Shown here piece after piece: positions 18,056 through 29,217 of a DNA stretch of 46,897 bases (positions are counted from its first letter, which is position 1; each line of letters begins with the position of its first letter). The position numbers and the translations under genes are program-made. The notes under the pieces are model-generated. The model was not told the origin of the DNA. It was given only the letters and a program-made list of their open reading frames with translations, and did not search any database. This DNA comes from Rhodobacter sp. (GTDB lineage Bacteria; Pseudomonadota; Alphaproteobacteria; Rhodobacterales; Rhodobacteraceae). The DNA is taken from the NCBI GenBank assembly GCA_026708635.1, contig JAPOUP010000172.1, positions 1 through 46,897 of the forward strand, in the 5' to 3' direction.

Positions 18056-19481
18056 GAGCCGCCGCCGCCGCCGCCGCCGGGCCTTCTATGCCAAAAAGGT
18101 TTATCACGCCGACGACCATGATCGCCGCCGAGGCCACCAGGAGCGCCCATTGTGCCGGACCCATGGGACTGTCCAGGCTCCCGGCATCCTCCCCGAAGTA
18201 CATGTAGTACACGATCCGGAGATAGTAGAAAGCGCCGATGACGCTGGCGATCACTCCGGCGACCGCCAACCACGCCATATCGGCTCCGACCGCCGCCTGA
18301 AGTACGTAGAACTTGCCGAAAAACCCTACCAGCGGCGGCACGCCGGCGAGGCTAAACATCAGGACCAGAAGCGCGAGCGCCTTCAGCGGCTCCTGTCTGG
18401 AATGGAGCCTCAACGCGCCTATATCGGTCACCGCCCGCCCGTCCCGCTCCATCGACAGGATGAACGCGAATGTTCCGACATTCATCGTGACATAGATCGC
18501 CATATACACGAGCATCGCCTGAACACCGAAAACCGTCCCGCTGGCAAGACCCATGAGCGCGAAACCCATGTGCGCGATGGACGAGTAAGCCATAAGGCGC
18601 TTGATGTCCCTTTGGCCAATCGCGGCGAAAGCGCCAAGGAACATGGACGCCACCGACAGGAAGGCAACGATCTGGGTCCAGTCGGCGACCGCTCCGCCGA
18701 AGGCGTCATGCACGACCCGGGCGAGCAGCCCAATGGCCGCCATCTTGGGCGCGGTTGAGAAGAATGCGGTGACCGGCGTCGGGGAACCTTCATAAACGTC
18801 GGGGGTCCACATATGGAACGGCACCGCCGACACCTTGAAGGCAAGACCGCTAAGGATGAACGCGAGACCGAATAGCAGGCCAAGCGGAGTTCCCTCCGAT
18901 GCCGCCCTTACAATGCCCTCGAACCCCGTCGTGCCCGCGAAACCATAGGTCAGCGAAGCGCCGTAAAGCAGTAACCCGGAACCAAGCGCGCCGAGCACGA
19001 AATACTTCAGGCCAGCCTCGGTCGATCTCACGCTGTCACGGTGCAGGCCAGCCACCACGTAAAGCGACAGCGACTGAAGTTCCAGTCCCATGTAGAGCAC
19101 GATGAGATCCCCCGCCGACACCATGACCATCATGCCGCAGACAGCGAACGCGACGAGCAGCGGATACTCGAAATTCAGCAGTCCGCGCCTCACCATGTAA
19201 CCCTCGCCCATGACCAGGACCGAGGCCGCGGACACCAGAATCACGACCTTCGCGAAGCGCGCGAACGCATCGTCCACGAACATGCCGCCAAAAGCCACGT
19301 TCGCGCCCTGTCCGACCCAACCGATCCATACCGCCAGCGCTATGAACGCTGCGGATGTCGCCCATAGCATCATGGGGGCCAGCCTGTCCTGGCCACCGTA
19401 GACGCCGACCATGAGCGCTGCCATGGCGGTGATTGCGAGGATTATCTCGGGCAGAAGGATCAGAAGATCGGATTGGATCAT
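18045..19481 (-). CDS. nuoN: NADH-quinone oxidoreductase subunit N
   Basis: Antiporter-like proton-pumping subunit of complex I, in the inner membrane. It has 478 residues, mostly hydrophobic helices. The family core is clear: [15 protein letters not shown] with the essential TM5 Glu, the Lys in [34 protein letters not shown], and [15 protein letters not shown]. The ATG at 19481 lies 1 bp after the nuoM stop, with AAAGGACGG upstream; the frame continues into nuoM sequence but that is not used. The C-terminus ends in seven consecutive Ala before LVD, encoded by a trinucleotide run. Last nuo gene; birA begins within its end. Confidence 0.96.
   Translation of the reverse strand: MIQSDLLILLPEIILAITAMAALMVGVYGGQDRLAPMMLWATSAAFIALAVWIGWVGQGANVAFGGMFVDDAFARFAKVVILVSAASVLVMGEGYMVRRGLLNFEYPLLVAFAVCGMMVMVSAGDLIVLYMGLELQSLSLYVVAGLHRDSVRSTEAGLKYFVLGALGSGLLLYGASLTYGFAGTTGFEGIVRAASEGTPLGLLFGLAFILSGLAFKVSAVPFHMWTPDVYEGSPTPVTAFFSTAPKMAAIGLLARVVHDAFGGAVADWTQIVAFLSVASMFLGAFAAIGQRDIKRLMAYSSIAHMGFALMGLASGTVFGVQAMLVYMAIYVTMNVGTFAFILSMERDGRAVTDIGALRLHSRQEPLKALALLVLMFSLAGVPPLVGFFGKFYVLQAAVGADMAWLAVAGVIASVIGAFYYLRIVYYMYFGEDAGSLDSPMGPAQWALLVASAAIMVVGVINLFGIEGPAAAAAAALVD
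18058..18078 (-). repeat. (GCC)7 trinucleotide run at the nuoN/birA junction
   Basis: Seven perfect GCC units on the plus strand. Read on the minus strand in the nuoN frame they give Ala-7 just before the stop codon. The birA start codon lies immediately downstream. Such runs can gain or lose units by slippage; here this would change only the NuoN tail length by whole residues. Confidence 0.9.
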
Positions 19482-19482
19482 G

Positions 19483-21036
19483 TCAACGGCCCGTCCTTTC
19501 GGCGACCCGGAGCGGGCTTTCGGACCATTCAGCGACAGCCGCATCATGCCCGGCCACCAGCGCCTCAACGGACGGGCCGATAATGTCGGTCACCACGCTT
19601 GGGTAAACGCCTAGCAGAAGCGTCATGGCCACCAGAGGCGCGAAGACCAAGCGCTCCCGCCAGCTCAGGTCCGTGATCGACTTCAACGCTTCCCGGACCA
19701 GTTCCCCCATCATCACGCGGCGATATAGCCAGAGAGCGTAGGCCGCGCTCAGGATCACACCCGTCGCGGCCAGGGCGGCGACCCATGTATTGGCCTGGAA
19801 GATACCCATCAGCGTCAGGAACTCACCGATGAACCCGGATGTACCGGGCAGGCCGACATTGGCCAGGGTGAACAGCATGAAGATCAACGCGTAGGCCGGC
19901 ATCCGGCTGACCAGGCCACCGTATGCATCGATCGCGCGTGTATGCATCCGGTCGTAGATCACGCCCACGCACAGGAACAACGCTCCGGAAATGAAACCGT
20001 GGCTGATCATCTGGAAGATGGCGCCGTCGATTCCCTGCCGGTTCGCCGAGAAAATGCCCGCCGTTACATAGCCCATATGAGCGACCGAGGAATAGGCAAT
20101 CAGCTTTTTCATGTCCTCCTGGGCCAGAGCGACCAGCGAGGTGTAGACGATGGCGATGGCGCTCAGCCACAGAACCATCGGCGCCAGCAGTTCGGACGCG
20201 ACCGGAAACATCGGAAAGGAGAACCGCAGGAACCCATAGCCGCCCATTTTCAGCAAGATCGCCGCCAGCACCACCGAACCCGCGGTCGGTGCCTGGACAT
20301 GGGCGTCGGGCAGCCAGGTATGCACCGGCCACATCGGCATCTTGACGGCGAAGCTCGCGAAAAACGCGAGCCACAGGAGCGTCTGAAGACCACCCAGGAC
20401 ATTGATTCCAAGCACCTTAAGACCGTCGGAAGCGAAACCATGCACCATAAGCGCCCGGATATCCGTCGTTCCCGCATCCTGGTACATCGCGATCATCGCC
20501 ACCAACATCAGCACCGAACCGAGAAAAGTGTAGAGAAAGAACTTGAAGGCGGCATAGATGCGCTCCCTACCTCCCCAGATGCCAATGATCAGGAACATCG
20601 GGATCAGGCCACCCTCGAAAAAAACGTAGAACAAAACGAGGTCGAGTGACGTGAAGACGCCGATCATCAGCGTCTCCAGCGTCAGGAAGGCGATCATGTA
20701 ATCCTTCACGCGGTGCGTTACGCCCCAGCAGGCGATGATCGTAACCGGCATCAGGAAGGTGGTCAGCATCACGAACGGCATCGAGATACCGTCAATACCC
20801 ATCCTGTATTTTAGCCCCAGCAGCCACTCGCGTTCCTCCACGAACTGGAATCCGGTATCGCCGGGCTCGAAATTCGCGATCAGGAACAGCGAGATGACGA
20901 ATGTCACCGAGGTCGCGGTCAGAGCCAGCCATCTGGCGTTTCGCCGGGCCGGTTCGTCATCCCCCCGCAGGAACAGCGCCAGAATTCCCGCCGCCGTGAC
21001 CGGCAGGAAAGTCACGATGGAAAGGACGTTCTCCAT
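19483..21036 (-). CDS. nuoM: NADH-quinone oxidoreductase subunit M
   Basis: Second antiporter-like proton-channel subunit of complex I. The 517-residue protein shows the essential Glu in [19 protein letters not shown], the Lys and His of [38 protein letters not shown], and [17 protein letters not shown]. The frame is open back to 21066, but the ATG at 21036 shares a base with the nuoL stop (TGATG), has GGGA upstream, and matches the family start [13 protein letters not shown]. It is translationally coupled to nuoL. Length is normal. Confidence 0.97.
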   Translation of the reverse strand: MENVLSIVTFLPVTAAGILALFLRGDDEPARRNARWLALTATSVTFVISLFLIANFEPGDTGFQFVEEREWLLGLKYRMGIDGISMPFVMLTTFLMPVTIIACWGVTHRVKDYMIAFLTLETLMIGVFTSLDLVLFYVFFEGGLIPMFLIIGIWGGRERIYAAFKFFLYTFLGSVLMLVAMIAMYQDAGTTDIRALMVHGFASDGLKVLGINVLGGLQTLLWLAFFASFAVKMPMWPVHTWLPDAHVQAPTAGSVVLAAILLKMGGYGFLRFSFPMFPVASELLAPMVLWLSAIAIVYTSLVALAQEDMKKLIAYSSVAHMGYVTAGIFSANRQGIDGAIFQMISHGFISGALFLCVGVIYDRMHTRAIDAYGGLVSRMPAYALIFMLFTLANVGLPGTSGFIGEFLTLMGIFQANTWVAALAATGVILSAAYALWLYRRVMMGELVREALKSITDLSWRERLVFAPLVAMTLLLGVYPSVVTDIIGPSVEALVAGHDAAVAEWSESPLRVAERTGR

Positions 21037-23147
21037 CAGTTCGTCCCGCCGGCGAGCATCATCCACGTGACGAGGCCCACGATCCCGACCACCATGGCGA
21101 AGGCGTAGGTGAAGATATAGCCGGACTGCGCCCGAACCGTGACCGACGTCAGGAACGGTACGATACCCATCGCGAGTCCGTTGATGGTGCCGTCAATCAC
21201 GCCACCGTCGCCGCGCCGCCACAGAACGCGGGCGATCGATCGCGCGGGACGCACGAACGCCGCGTCGAACATCTCATCGAAATACCACTTGTTGCGCAGG
21301 AAAAGATAGAGCGGGCGCTGGTTTTCGGCCAGCCTGCCCGGCAGATCCGGTCTGCGGATATAAAACAGCCAGGCTGTGGCAAATCCGAGTAGCATGGCGA
21401 TGAACGGCGCGAGTTTCACCCACGCGGGCGCATGGTGAGCCCGGTCCATCACATGGTTGTCCGGATGCGAGAACAAAGCTCCCTGTCCCGGTGCCCATCC
21501 AGCGGCCTTTCCCGCATTCCCGGCATCGGTACCGCCGTCCGCTTCCTTGATCGGTCCATGGCCATCCACGCCATGATCGTCGCCCGCGCCATGTTCCGCC
21601 AGGTCATGATGCGGGGGGATACCGAAGAACCCGTCAACGGTCTCATGGTCACCGAAGAACTGCCCAAACCAGAACATACCGGCGAAAGCCGCGCCCAACG
21701 CGAGCGCCCCGAGGGGCGCGAGCATGGTCCACGGACTTTCATGGGCGTGTTCATGCGCATGCCCGTCGCCACGCGGCTCGCCGTAAAAGGTCATGAACAT
21801 CAATCGCCACGAATAAAAGCTCGTGAACACGGCAGCCACAACCAGGAGCCAGAACGCGAGGCCAGCGGCGCCCGTCTGCGCACCCCAGGCGCTTTCGATG
21901 ACCGCGTCCTTGGAGAGAAAACCCGCGAAGCCGATATGCGTAAGAGGAACGCCGACGCCGGTAATGGCCAGCGTACCCACCATCATCGCAAGGAAAGTGT
22001 ACGGAATCCTGTCTCTCAGGCCTCCGTAGTTCCTCATGTCCTGTTCATGATGCATCGCATGGATCACCGATCCCGCCCCGAGAAACAGCATCGCCTTGAA
22101 AAAAGCGTGGGTGAACAGGTGAAACATGGCTACCGAATAGACGCCGACGCCGGCGGCGACGAACATGTATCCAAGCTGCGAGCAGGTTGAATAGGCGATC
22201 ACCCGCTTGATATCGTTCTGGACCAACCCCACCGTAGCCGCAAAAAACGCGGTAAGAGCGCCGATGTAGACGACGAAGGTCTTTGCCTCCGGCGCGAATT
22301 CCATCACCGGCGACATACGACAGATGAGGAACACGCCCGCTGTCACCATTGTCGCCGCATGGATCAATGCCGAGACCGGTGTCGGACCTTCCATCGCGTC
22401 CGGCAGCCAGGTGTGTAGGAACAGCTGGGCGGACTTTCCCATCGCGCCGACAAATAAAAGGAAGGCCGCCAGATTGGCGGCGTTCCAGTCCGTCCACAGG
22501 AAGGGAATCCGTGTCTCGGCCAGTTCCGGCGCCTTCTCGAATATGACGTCCATGGATATCGAATCGGTCAAAAGAAAGAGTGCGCAAATGCCCAACACGA
22601 ACCCGAAATCTCCCACCCGATTGACCACGAACGCCTTGATCGCCGCGGAGTTGGCGCTGGACCTGCGAAAGTAAAATCCGATCAGGAGATACGAGGCGAC
22701 ACCAACACCCTCCCAACCGAAAAACATCTGTACGAGGTTATCGGATGTCACCAGCGCAAGCATCGCGAACGTGAAGAAAGACAGATACGCGAAGAACCGC
22801 GGTCGGTAGCTCTCGCCCTCGCGGAAGTTGCCGTCGTCCGCCATATAGCCGAAGCTGTAGAGATGGACGAGCGCGGAAACCGTCGTCACCACAACCAGCA
22901 TGATCGCGGTCAGCCGATCCAGTCGGATCGCCCAGTCCGTTGCGAGGCTTCCCGATTCGATGAACCGCATTATGACGATCCGCTGGGTCTCGCCATCGAA
23001 ACCGAAGAATACGGCCCAACTCAGCAGGCAGGAAAGGAAAAGCAGCCCTGTCGCTATCCACTGCGCGGCCGCCTCGCCGGTCACCCTCCACCCGAAACCG
23101 CAGAGGATCGCGCCGACCAGGGGGGCGAGTACGATGGTGGCCTCCAT
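21036..23147 (-). CDS. nuoL: NADH-quinone oxidoreductase subunit L, with a His-rich loop
   Basis: Distal antiporter-like subunit of complex I; the family carries a long lateral helix. The 703-residue protein has [17 protein letters not shown], the Lys region [36 protein letters not shown] and [15 protein letters not shown]. The C-terminal part includes [17 protein letters not shown]. In the second half there are His/Asp/Gly-rich loop segments: GHAHEHAH, then a stretch with [19 protein letters not shown] and a Gly/Ala-rich tail near plus-strand 21460-21620. I do not recall this segment as conserved in NuoL. The ATG at 23147 has TAGGAG close upstream. Confidence 0.96.
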   Translation of the reverse strand: MEATIVLAPLVGAILCGFGWRVTGEAAAQWIATGLLFLSCLLSWAVFFGFDGETQRIVIMRFIESGSLATDWAIRLDRLTAIMLVVVTTVSALVHLYSFGYMADDGNFREGESYRPRFFAYLSFFTFAMLALVTSDNLVQMFFGWEGVGVASYLLIGFYFRRSSANSAAIKAFVVNRVGDFGFVLGICALFLLTDSISMDVIFEKAPELAETRIPFLWTDWNAANLAAFLLFVGAMGKSAQLFLHTWLPDAMEGPTPVSALIHAATMVTAGVFLICRMSPVMEFAPEAKTFVVYIGALTAFFAATVGLVQNDIKRVIAYSTCSQLGYMFVAAGVGVYSVAMFHLFTHAFFKAMLFLGAGSVIHAMHHEQDMRNYGGLRDRIPYTFLAMMVGTLAITGVGVPLTHIGFAGFLSKDAVIESAWGAQTGAAGLAFWLLVVAAVFTSFYSWRLMFMTFYGEPRGDGHAHEHAHESPWTMLAPLGALALGAAFAGMFWFGQFFGDHETVDGFFGIPPHHDLAEHGAGDDHGVDGHGPIKEADGGTDAGNAGKAAGWAPGQGALFSHPDNHVMDRAHHAPAWVKLAPFIAMLLGFATAWLFYIRRPDLPGRLAENQRPLYLFLRNKWYFDEMFDAAFVRPARSIARVLWRRGDGGVIDGTINGLAMGIVPFLTSVTVRAQSGYIFTYAFAMVVGIVGLVTWMMLAGGTN

Positions 23148-23153
23148 GAACTC

Positions 23154-23459
23154 CTACCCCTTCATCACATTAACGTCCTCAACGTCGATCGTGCCCCTGT
23201 TGCGGAAAAAACAGACCAGGATCGCGAGGCCGATGGCAGCCTCAGCGGCGGCGACGGTCAGAACGAACAAGGTGAATATCTGGCCGACCAGATCACCGAG
23301 AAAACTGGAAAAGGCGACAAGGTTGATGTTGACTGCGAGCAGAATCAACTCGATGGACATCAACAGAACGATAACGTTTTTCCGATTGAGGAATATTCCG
23401 AATATCCCGATGACCAAAAGAGCCGCGGCAACGGTCAGATAATGCTCCAGACCGATCAT
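23154..23459 (-). CDS. nuoK: NADH-quinone oxidoreductase subunit K
   Basis: Three-helix membrane subunit of complex I, 101 residues, the usual length. The two buried Glu needed for proton transfer are visible in [17 protein letters not shown] and in [14 protein letters not shown]. The frame runs open for 60 codons upstream, but that sequence is not NuoK-like; the ATG at 23459 follows GGAGAG at good spacing. A 246-bp gap without a gene separates it from nuoJ, unusual inside this operon. Confidence 0.97.
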   Translation of the reverse strand: MIGLEHYLTVAAALLVIGIFGIFLNRKNVIVLLMSIELILLAVNINLVAFSSFLGDLVGQIFTLFVLTVAAAEAAIGLAILVCFFRNRGTIDVEDVNVMKG

Positions 23460-23705
23460 TCGCGCTCTCCGAACGGCGCGGTCGAGGTCTGTCGGAATGC
23501 ATGCCCGCGACGGGTCCGGCGGGAACAACGCACCGGAAAGGCATTGGCCCCGGATCGCCGCCCGCCGCCCGACAGACCCCGAGAAACCCGCCATTCGGCT
23601 CCCGATCCCATTCCCCAAGACGGACACATACCGTCCCAAGGCCTCACCGTTCCCGCACCTGCCGTCATAGGGATCTCCGCAGGCCCGTCACTTTACGTGG
23701 ATCGG

Positions 23706-24329
23706 TCATATCCCCTGCCCCGGCTTGACGTCCCTGACCTGAACCGCGGAAGCTGGATCACGGTAGATCTGGGCTATGATATCCTGTCGCTTGATATTCA
23801 CCCTATGCCTGAGGGTCAGCACGATCGCTCCTACCATCGCAACCAGCAGGACCAGACCAGCCAACTGGAAAGGCAAGAGATAATCGTCATAAAGCAGCCT
23901 TCCGAGAGCCGCCGTGTTATGTGCCTCCGATACGGATGGCGTCACCGCGGCGCGAAGTCCCACCGCATGCTCTGAATAGGTCCATGTCCCGATGACAAGG
24001 CCTAGTTCCATCAGGAGCACGACACCGACCAGGAGCGCAAGCGGAAGGTATTGCGCCATTTCCGCTTTCAATTCCGCGAAATCCACATCGAGCATCATGA
24101 CCACGAACAGAAACAGCACGGCCACGGCGCCCACATATACGATGATCAACAGCATCGCCACGAACTCGGCGCCCAGCAGCACGAACAGGCCGGCGGCGCT
24201 CAGGAACGCCAGTATCAGCCAGAGCACCGAATGCACCGGATTACGGGCCGTCACCGTCATCAGGCCGGCGGAGACCGACACCGCCGAGAACGCGTAGAAG
24301 GCGAGGTCCGCGACTCCCAACGCTGTCAC
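23706..24329 (-). CDS. nuoJ: NADH-quinone oxidoreductase subunit J
   Basis: Five-helix membrane subunit of complex I, 207 residues. Family features include the N-terminal [29 protein letters not shown] region, [29 protein letters not shown] with the conserved TM3 that changes fold in the catalytic cycle, and a C-terminal tail with [11 protein letters not shown]. The start is a GTG overlapping the preceding stop codon (GTGA), with a strong GGAGGGGG ribosome site. It is therefore coupled to the carboxymuconolactone-decarboxylase-like gene just upstream. Confidence 0.96.
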   Translation of the reverse strand: MTALGVADLAFYAFSAVSVSAGLMTVTARNPVHSVLWLILAFLSAAGLFVLLGAEFVAMLLIIVYVGAVAVLFLFVVMMLDVDFAELKAEMAQYLPLALLVGVVLLMELGLVIGTWTYSEHAVGLRAAVTPSVSEAHNTAALGRLLYDDYLLPFQLAGLVLLVAMVGAIVLTLRHRVNIKRQDIIAQIYRDPASAVQVRDVKPGQGI

Positions 24330-24730
24330 TCCCCCTCCTCGCCGTCGCGCGCCTCGGACGCGAGTTGCATCGCCTTGGCCATGGCCGGTGCGCCACCGAA
24401 CATTCCCGCAAGCGCGATCGTTTCGTCGATCTCCCGATCCGTCGCTCCGGCGATGCGTGCGTGGCGCACCGTCATCCTGATCTGGGGCTCCGCGTTGGCG
24501 CCGATGACGGTCAGTCCCATCAGCGTCAGCAGCAGCCTATCCTTCGCGCTCAGCCCGTCAGGATTCAGCGTCTTTCCGAAAAAAGCCTCCATAACCTCCC
24601 CGGGCATGGTTGGCCACATTTTCTCTATGGCGGCGGGATCGATCCGCTCCATCGTCGGGGCCATGGCTTTGGCCCAGCCACTGCCAAGCTTGATCAGATC
24701 ATCGAACGGGTTTTTCGGTGTATCGGTCAT
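24326..24730 (-). CDS. carboxymuconolactone decarboxylase (AhpD-like) family protein inside the nuo operon
   Basis: A 134-residue all-helical protein of the CMD family. The segment [25 protein letters not shown], then [32 protein letters not shown], follows the family pattern. The CxxC redox pair of AhpD is absent, so it is not a peroxidase partner of that type; decarboxylase activity is also unproven. It sits exactly between nuoI and nuoJ: its ATG overlaps the nuoI stop (ATGA) and its TGA overlaps the nuoJ GTG. This placement suggests synthesis in step with complex I. I believe Rhodobacterales carry a similar gene at this position. Confidence 0.88.
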   Translation of the reverse strand: MTDTPKNPFDDLIKLGSGWAKAMAPTMERIDPAAIEKMWPTMPGEVMEAFFGKTLNPDGLSAKDRLLLTLMGLTVIGANAEPQIRMTVRHARIAGATDREIDETIALAGMFGGAPAMAKAMQLASEARDGEEGE

Positions 24731-25221
24731 CGGTAAGGTGCGTCCATTTCAAGGTTGCGGGCGATCTCGGCCTCCCAGCGCTCACCGTTCTCCAGCAGCT
24801 TTTCCTTGGTGTAGAACAGCTCCTCCCGGGTTTCGGCGGCGAATTCGAAATTCGGGCCTTCCACGATCGCGTCAACCGGACACGCTTCCTGGCAGAAGCC
24901 ACAGTAAATGCATTTCGTCATGTCGATGTCATAGCGCGTCGTGCGGCGACTACCGTCCTCCCGCGGCTCCGCGTCTATGGTGATTGCCTGCGCCGGACAG
25001 ATAGCCTCGCATAGCTTGCAGGCGATGCAGCGTTCCTCACCGTTCGGATAGCGCCGGAGCGCGTGCTCACCGCGGAACCTGGGGCTTAAGGGGCCTTTCT
25101 CGTGCGGATAATTCACCGTCGCTTTCGGCGCCAGAAAATACCTCATTCCAAGGGTGAATCCCTTGAGAAAGTCCCAGAGCAGGAAGTACTTTCCCGCGCG
25201 GATCCAGTCGACCTGCCTCAT
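24727..25221 (-). CDS. nuoI: NADH-quinone oxidoreductase subunit I
   Basis: Ferredoxin-like peripheral-arm subunit carrying two 4Fe-4S clusters. The two motifs are [16 protein letters not shown] and [16 protein letters not shown]. The N-terminus ([37 protein letters not shown]) and the [17 protein letters not shown] segment are typical. The frame is open upstream to 25482, but the ATG at 25221 has AGGAG at good distance and gives the standard 164 residues. It ends in a 4-bp overlap with the CMD-like gene. Confidence 0.97.
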   Translation of the reverse strand: MRQVDWIRAGKYFLLWDFLKGFTLGMRYFLAPKATVNYPHEKGPLSPRFRGEHALRRYPNGEERCIACKLCEAICPAQAITIDAEPREDGSRRTTRYDIDMTKCIYCGFCQEACPVDAIVEGPNFEFAAETREELFYTKEKLLENGERWEAEIARNLEMDAPYR

Positions 25222-25362
25222 CCCGGCGCTCCTACCGCGCGACCGGAACGCGCGTCGGCGCGCCATTCGCGTCCAGTTCCGTCCCGCGGTCCGGGTCCAA
25301 TCCCGGGACAGCCGTATCCGGCAGGCGGTCGCTCCGGACCGGTGGTTCTCCGCATGGCTCAG

Positions 25363-25387
25363 CCTCCAAGTGCCTAACCTCCAAGTG
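25363..25387. repeat. 10-bp direct repeat with 15-bp period around the nuoH stop codon
   Basis: CCTCCAAGTG occurs at 25363-25372 and again at 25378-25387. On the minus strand the first copy encountered encodes the last residues of NuoH (LGG) before TAG; the second lies directly after the stop and in the same frame would read ALGG before a TGA. It looks like a small tandem duplication at the gene end. Confidence 0.7.
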
Positions 25388-26411
25388 TCCAGCGCGCGTA
25401 GGCGCCGCCGAACGCCCCGAACTGCGCGAAAAACGCCACGATCACCACCCAGGCGATCGACGTCGGCAGAAACACCTTCCATCCCAACCGCATAAGCTGG
25501 TCATAACGATAGCGCGGTACGATCGCTTTCACCATCGCGAAGAGGAAAAAGAAGAACACCATCTTCGCCACCATCCACAGCGGGCCGTCGGCCAGCCACG
25601 GGATCGGCGAAAGCCAGCCGCCGAAGAAAAGAAGGCTGATCAGGGCGCACATCAGGAAGATGGCGATGTATTCTCCCGCCATGAACAGCAGGAAAGGAGT
25701 CGATGAGTATTCGACCTGATATCCCGCCACAAGCTCCGATTCCGCCTCGGGCAGATCGAACGGCGGACGGTTGGTCTCGGCGAGGGCACTGACGAAGAAG
25801 AGCAACACCATCGGGAGGTGAGGCAGCCAGTACCAACTGAACAGTCCATAAGTACCGTCCTGCGCGCGAACGATATCACCGAGGTTAAGCGAACCGGTGG
25901 AAATTATGACACCGACGATGATGAAGCCTATGGAAACCTCATAGCTGATCATCTGCGCGGCCGATCTGAGCGATCCCAGAAAAGGGTACTTGGAGTTTGA
26001 CGCCCAGCCGCCCATGATCACGCCGTAGACTTCGAGGGAGGAAATCGCGAATACATACAAAATGGCGACGTTTATGTTGGCGAGTACCCAGGTGTCGCTG
26101 AAGGGGATGACCGCCCAGGCGACAAGAGCGAGCGTGAACGAGACCAGGGGAGCCAGCATGAAGACCGCCCGATCCGCTCCCGCGGGAACCACAACTTCCT
26201 TGACCACGTATTTCAGCACATCGGCAACCGACTGCAGCAGTCCGTACGCGCCTACGACGTTGGGTCCCCTGCGCATCTGGACGGCGGCCCAGATCTTGCG
26301 GTCGCCGTAGACCAGAAAGAGCAGCGAAATCATCACGAAGCCGATCATCAGCAGGCACTGGACGACGATGACCAGGGCGATGCCCAGACCCGAGGAGAGG
26401 AAGTCAGTCAT
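25374..26411 (-). CDS. nuoH: NADH-quinone oxidoreductase subunit H
   Basis: Membrane subunit that forms the quinone chamber with NuoB and NuoD and joins the two arms of complex I. The 345-residue length is standard. Conserved loops are present: [21 protein letters not shown], the acidic [18 protein letters not shown] followed by [17 protein letters not shown], and the C-terminal [18 protein letters not shown]. The frame reaches 26465, but the ATG at 26411 matches the family start; AGGGG lies close upstream. Gaps of 201 bp to nuoG and 152 bp to nuoI hold no gene I can recognise. Confidence 0.97.
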   Translation of the reverse strand: MTDFLSSGLGIALVIVVQCLLMIGFVMISLLFLVYGDRKIWAAVQMRRGPNVVGAYGLLQSVADVLKYVVKEVVVPAGADRAVFMLAPLVSFTLALVAWAVIPFSDTWVLANINVAILYVFAISSLEVYGVIMGGWASNSKYPFLGSLRSAAQMISYEVSIGFIIVGVIISTGSLNLGDIVRAQDGTYGLFSWYWLPHLPMVLLFFVSALAETNRPPFDLPEAESELVAGYQVEYSSTPFLLFMAGEYIAIFLMCALISLLFFGGWLSPIPWLADGPLWMVAKMVFFFFLFAMVKAIVPRYRYDQLMRLGWKVFLPTSIAWVVIVAFFAQFGAFGGAYARWTLGG

Positions 26412-26612
26412 GGCCCCTCGTGCGTGCGATGCGCCGCCGTCCCGTCTCCGGCCGGGTTCCGGCATGCGAAACGGTACGGGAAACCTCCTGGCGAGAGATT
26501 CCGGGGAGCGAATGGGATCGCGGGGAGGCCGGGCTTTCGCCGCGCATGGCGGGCAGCCCGCGGACGGGCGGTGTCGGTGGCCTGCGGCTCCCGCGGTTGC
26601 TGGCCATCGGCA

Positions 26613-28631
26613 TCACTCCGCCGCGACCGGAATCCCGGTGCGCGGGCGGGCGCGGGCAGACAGTTCGGCCATCAGCGCCGAGGCACGGGCGATCGGGTTG
26701 GTCAGGTAGAAATCCCTGACCGCGTTGCGGAAATCGGCGTCGCCCGGACGTTCGGGCGGCATTGGCCTCCACTCGTTCTCCGGAACCTGATCGACCGCCG
26801 CAAGAACCGGAACCTCCTCCACGAGCTTTCCGCGCAGCTGCGCCAGCGTGTCATAGGGCAGCGCCTCACCAAGGGTCGCGCTGAGTGCCCGCAGGATGGC
26901 CCAGTTTTCCTTGGCCTCACCGGGCGGGTGGTTCGCCCTCAGGGCCAACTGCGGCCGCCCTTCGGTATTGACGAAAAGCCCGTTCTCCTCGGTATACGCG
27001 GCGGCCGGCAGGATGATGTCAGCCCTATGGGCGCCTCGGTCACCGTGGCTGCCCTGGTAGATGACGGTCGGCCCGGAGGGGATTTCGATCTCGTCCGCAC
27101 CGAGACTGTAAACCGCGCTCGCACCGTCAAGGGCAGCGGCGATGCCGCCTTCGGTGGCGCAGCCGACGTCCAGCGCACCGACGCGCGCGGCGGCGGTGTG
27201 CAGTACGAACAGCCCGGCCGACGAAGCCCACGCAATCCCCATGACCTGACCCAGAACCGCCTCGCCGTCATCGCCGGTCAGCGCTCCCTGACCGACGATG
27301 ACCAGATCCGGCACCGGATATCCGCCGGAACCGGCCGCATCCGCCATCCTGACCAGTGCCTCCCGCCCGCTTCCGAGATGTTTGTAACTGTAGGTCAAAT
27401 CGACCGACTCTCCGATCAGCGACACATCGACGCCGGAAAGCCACGCCCTACGGATCCGCGCGTTGAGAACGGGAGCCTCATCCCGTGGATTCGTACCGAC
27501 CAACAGGATCGACCTGGCCGTATCGATATCCTCGATGGAAGCCGTTCCGGCATAGGCTGAACGGTTTCCCGCCGGCAACTTGGCCCCATCGATACGGCAC
27601 TCGACGGAACCTCCATCGCGTTCAACCAGCTGTCTCAGCGCAAAAGCGGCCTCGACCGGCGCGAGGTCGCCGACGAGCCCGGTGACCTTGCCGCCCTTCA
27701 TGGCGTCCGCCGCTCGGGCAAGGGCCTCCGTCCACGGGGCTGGCCTAAGCTTACCGTTCTCACGGACATAAGGACGATCCAGCCGCTGCCGTCGGAGACC
27801 GTCCCAGACGAAGCGCGTCTTGTCGGAAATCCATTCCTCGTTCACACCGTCATTGTTGCGCGGCAGGAACCTCATGACCTCACGTCCCTTGCAGTCGACG
27901 CGGATATTCGATCCCAGCGCGTCCATCACGTCGATCGATTCGGTCTTGGTGAGCTCCCAGGGGCGGGCGGTGAAAGCGTATGGTTTGCTGGTGAGGGCCC
28001 CGACGGGACAGAGATCGATGATGTTTCCCTGGAGGTTTGAACTGAGCGTCTCGCCGAGATACGACGTTATCTCCGCGTCCTCTCCCCTGCCCGTCTGGCC
28101 CATCTGCGAGCTTCCCGCGACTTCGGTGGTGAACCGCACGCAGCGGGTGCAGGAAATGCAGCGCGTCATGTGGGTTTCCACCAGCGGTCCGAGATCCAGG
28201 TCATCAACGGCGCGCTTCGGTTCACGGAACCGGCTGAAGTCGACTCCGTAGGCCATGGCTTGGTCCTGCAGGTCGCATTCGCCGCCCTGATCGCAGATCG
28301 GGCAGTCAAGCGGATGGTTTATAAGCAGGAATTCCATCACGCCCTCACGCGCTTTCCTGACCATGGGGGATCTGGTCCTTACCTGCGGAGGTTGGCCATC
28401 CGGCCCCGGCCGAAGGTCGCGCACCTGCATTCCACAGCTGGCGGCGGGCTTCATCGGACCACCGACAACCTCGACAAGACACATCCTGCAGTTTCCGGCA
28501 ATGGACAGCCGTTCATGGTAGCAGAATCGCGGCACCTCTATTCCGGCCTGCTCGCAGGCCTGGATAAGCGTCATCGCGCCGTCGACAGCGACTTCCTGAC
28601 CGTCAATGATGATAGTCCGCAAATCGCTCAT
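26613..28631 (-). CDS. nuoG: NADH-quinone oxidoreductase subunit G
   Basis: Large Fe-S subunit of the NADH-oxidising module, 672 residues. The N-terminus carries a 2Fe-2S ferredoxin domain ([17 protein letters not shown], then SCGMQV), the His-Cys cluster site [17 protein letters not shown], and a 4Fe-4S site [10 protein letters not shown] with a later Cys in [12 protein letters not shown] molybdopterin-oxidoreductase-like domain follows and in this family binds no cofactor. The start at 28631 is preceded by AGGA; an upstream in-frame codon at 28667 is less likely. The C-terminal DUF1982-like part ([14 protein letters not shown]) is intact. Confidence 0.97.
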   Translation of the reverse strand: MSDLRTIIIDGQEVAVDGAMTLIQACEQAGIEVPRFCYHERLSIAGNCRMCLVEVVGGPMKPAASCGMQVRDLRPGPDGQPPQVRTRSPMVRKAREGVMEFLLINHPLDCPICDQGGECDLQDQAMAYGVDFSRFREPKRAVDDLDLGPLVETHMTRCISCTRCVRFTTEVAGSSQMGQTGRGEDAEITSYLGETLSSNLQGNIIDLCPVGALTSKPYAFTARPWELTKTESIDVMDALGSNIRVDCKGREVMRFLPRNNDGVNEEWISDKTRFVWDGLRRQRLDRPYVRENGKLRPAPWTEALARAADAMKGGKVTGLVGDLAPVEAAFALRQLVERDGGSVECRIDGAKLPAGNRSAYAGTASIEDIDTARSILLVGTNPRDEAPVLNARIRRAWLSGVDVSLIGESVDLTYSYKHLGSGREALVRMADAAGSGGYPVPDLVIVGQGALTGDDGEAVLGQVMGIAWASSAGLFVLHTAAARVGALDVGCATEGGIAAALDGASAVYSLGADEIEIPSGPTVIYQGSHGDRGAHRADIILPAAAYTEENGLFVNTEGRPQLALRANHPPGEAKENWAILRALSATLGEALPYDTLAQLRGKLVEEVPVLAAVDQVPENEWRPMPPERPGDADFRNAVRDFYLTNPIARASALMAELSARARPRTGIPVAAE

Positions 28632-28680
28632 GGCGGATCCTGCTGCTCGCGGGGGTTCATACACCACACATCCTATTGCT

Positions 28681-29097
28681 CTATCTCGCGCGCAGAATCC
28701 AGCCCGTCAGCGAGTTTTTGTTGATTTCCTCACGCCCTAGGCGACAGAAGCTCTCGGCATCTCCCTCGGTCACGCCATGTTTCTCCAGATAGGCGTCGCG
28801 CATATCGGCCAGCCGCGCCTTCGCCTCCGGGCTCTTCCGCATCCGGTCGAGATCCCCACGGGTGTAGCCGAGTGAGAATACGTAGCTTCTCAGTTCATGA
28901 AGGCGGCGGATAACCCGAAACATCCGGGACGAGATCGTCGGACAGTTCTTCCGGATCACGTCACCGATGGCCGCAGCCAGGAACTCGTGCTGAACCCGCC
29001 GGTTGTCCTCAAGCGGTGGCAGTTCCTTCCCGGCGAATGCGGCGGCGGGAAGGAGAAGGGCCACGACAACACACCTCAGAGCACCGTCAAACCCCAT
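28681..29097 (-). CDS. DUF5333-like secreted protein of the nuo operon
   Basis: A 138-residue protein with a signal peptide ([20 protein letters not shown], cleavage probably after AFA). The mature part has [19 protein letters not shown], then [21 protein letters not shown], and near the end [18 protein letters not shown]. These match the DUF5333 family that I know from rhodobacterial nuo operons between nuoF and nuoG. The two Cys (in KNCPT and FCRLG) could form a disulfide in the periplasm. Function is unknown; its place suggests a role in complex I assembly or stability. The start at 29097 has GAGGGG upstream and puts the signal peptide at residue 1. Confidence 0.82.
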   Translation of the reverse strand: MGFDGALRCVVVALLLPAAAFAGKELPPLEDNRRVQHEFLAAAIGDVIRKNCPTISSRMFRVIRRLHELRSYVFSLGYTRGDLDRMRKSPEAKARLADMRDAYLEKHGVTEGDAESFCRLGREEINKNSLTGWILRAR

Positions 29098-29217
29098 TTT
29101 CCGACCCCTCGCGACTTTCGTCGAAATCCAACGCCTTCCAGACGGTCGGACGCGGGCAGGAGTCCATATGTCGATCCAGCCAGGCTCCATCCGAAGGCAA
29201 ACGTCCATAGGGAAGGG

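Noticed and set aside
22863-23975. 370-codon plus-strand open frame
   Set aside because: Antisense to nuoL, nuoK and nuoJ; it is an artefact of base composition.
23600-26530. Possible dispersed repeat with GAATGGGATCG in the nuoJ-nuoK and nuoG-nuoH gaps
   Set aside because: Only about 11 bases match and flanks diverge; this is within chance for such DNA.
26424-27560. 378-codon plus-strand open frame
   Set aside because: Antisense to nuoG and the gap beside nuoH; no recognisable motif.
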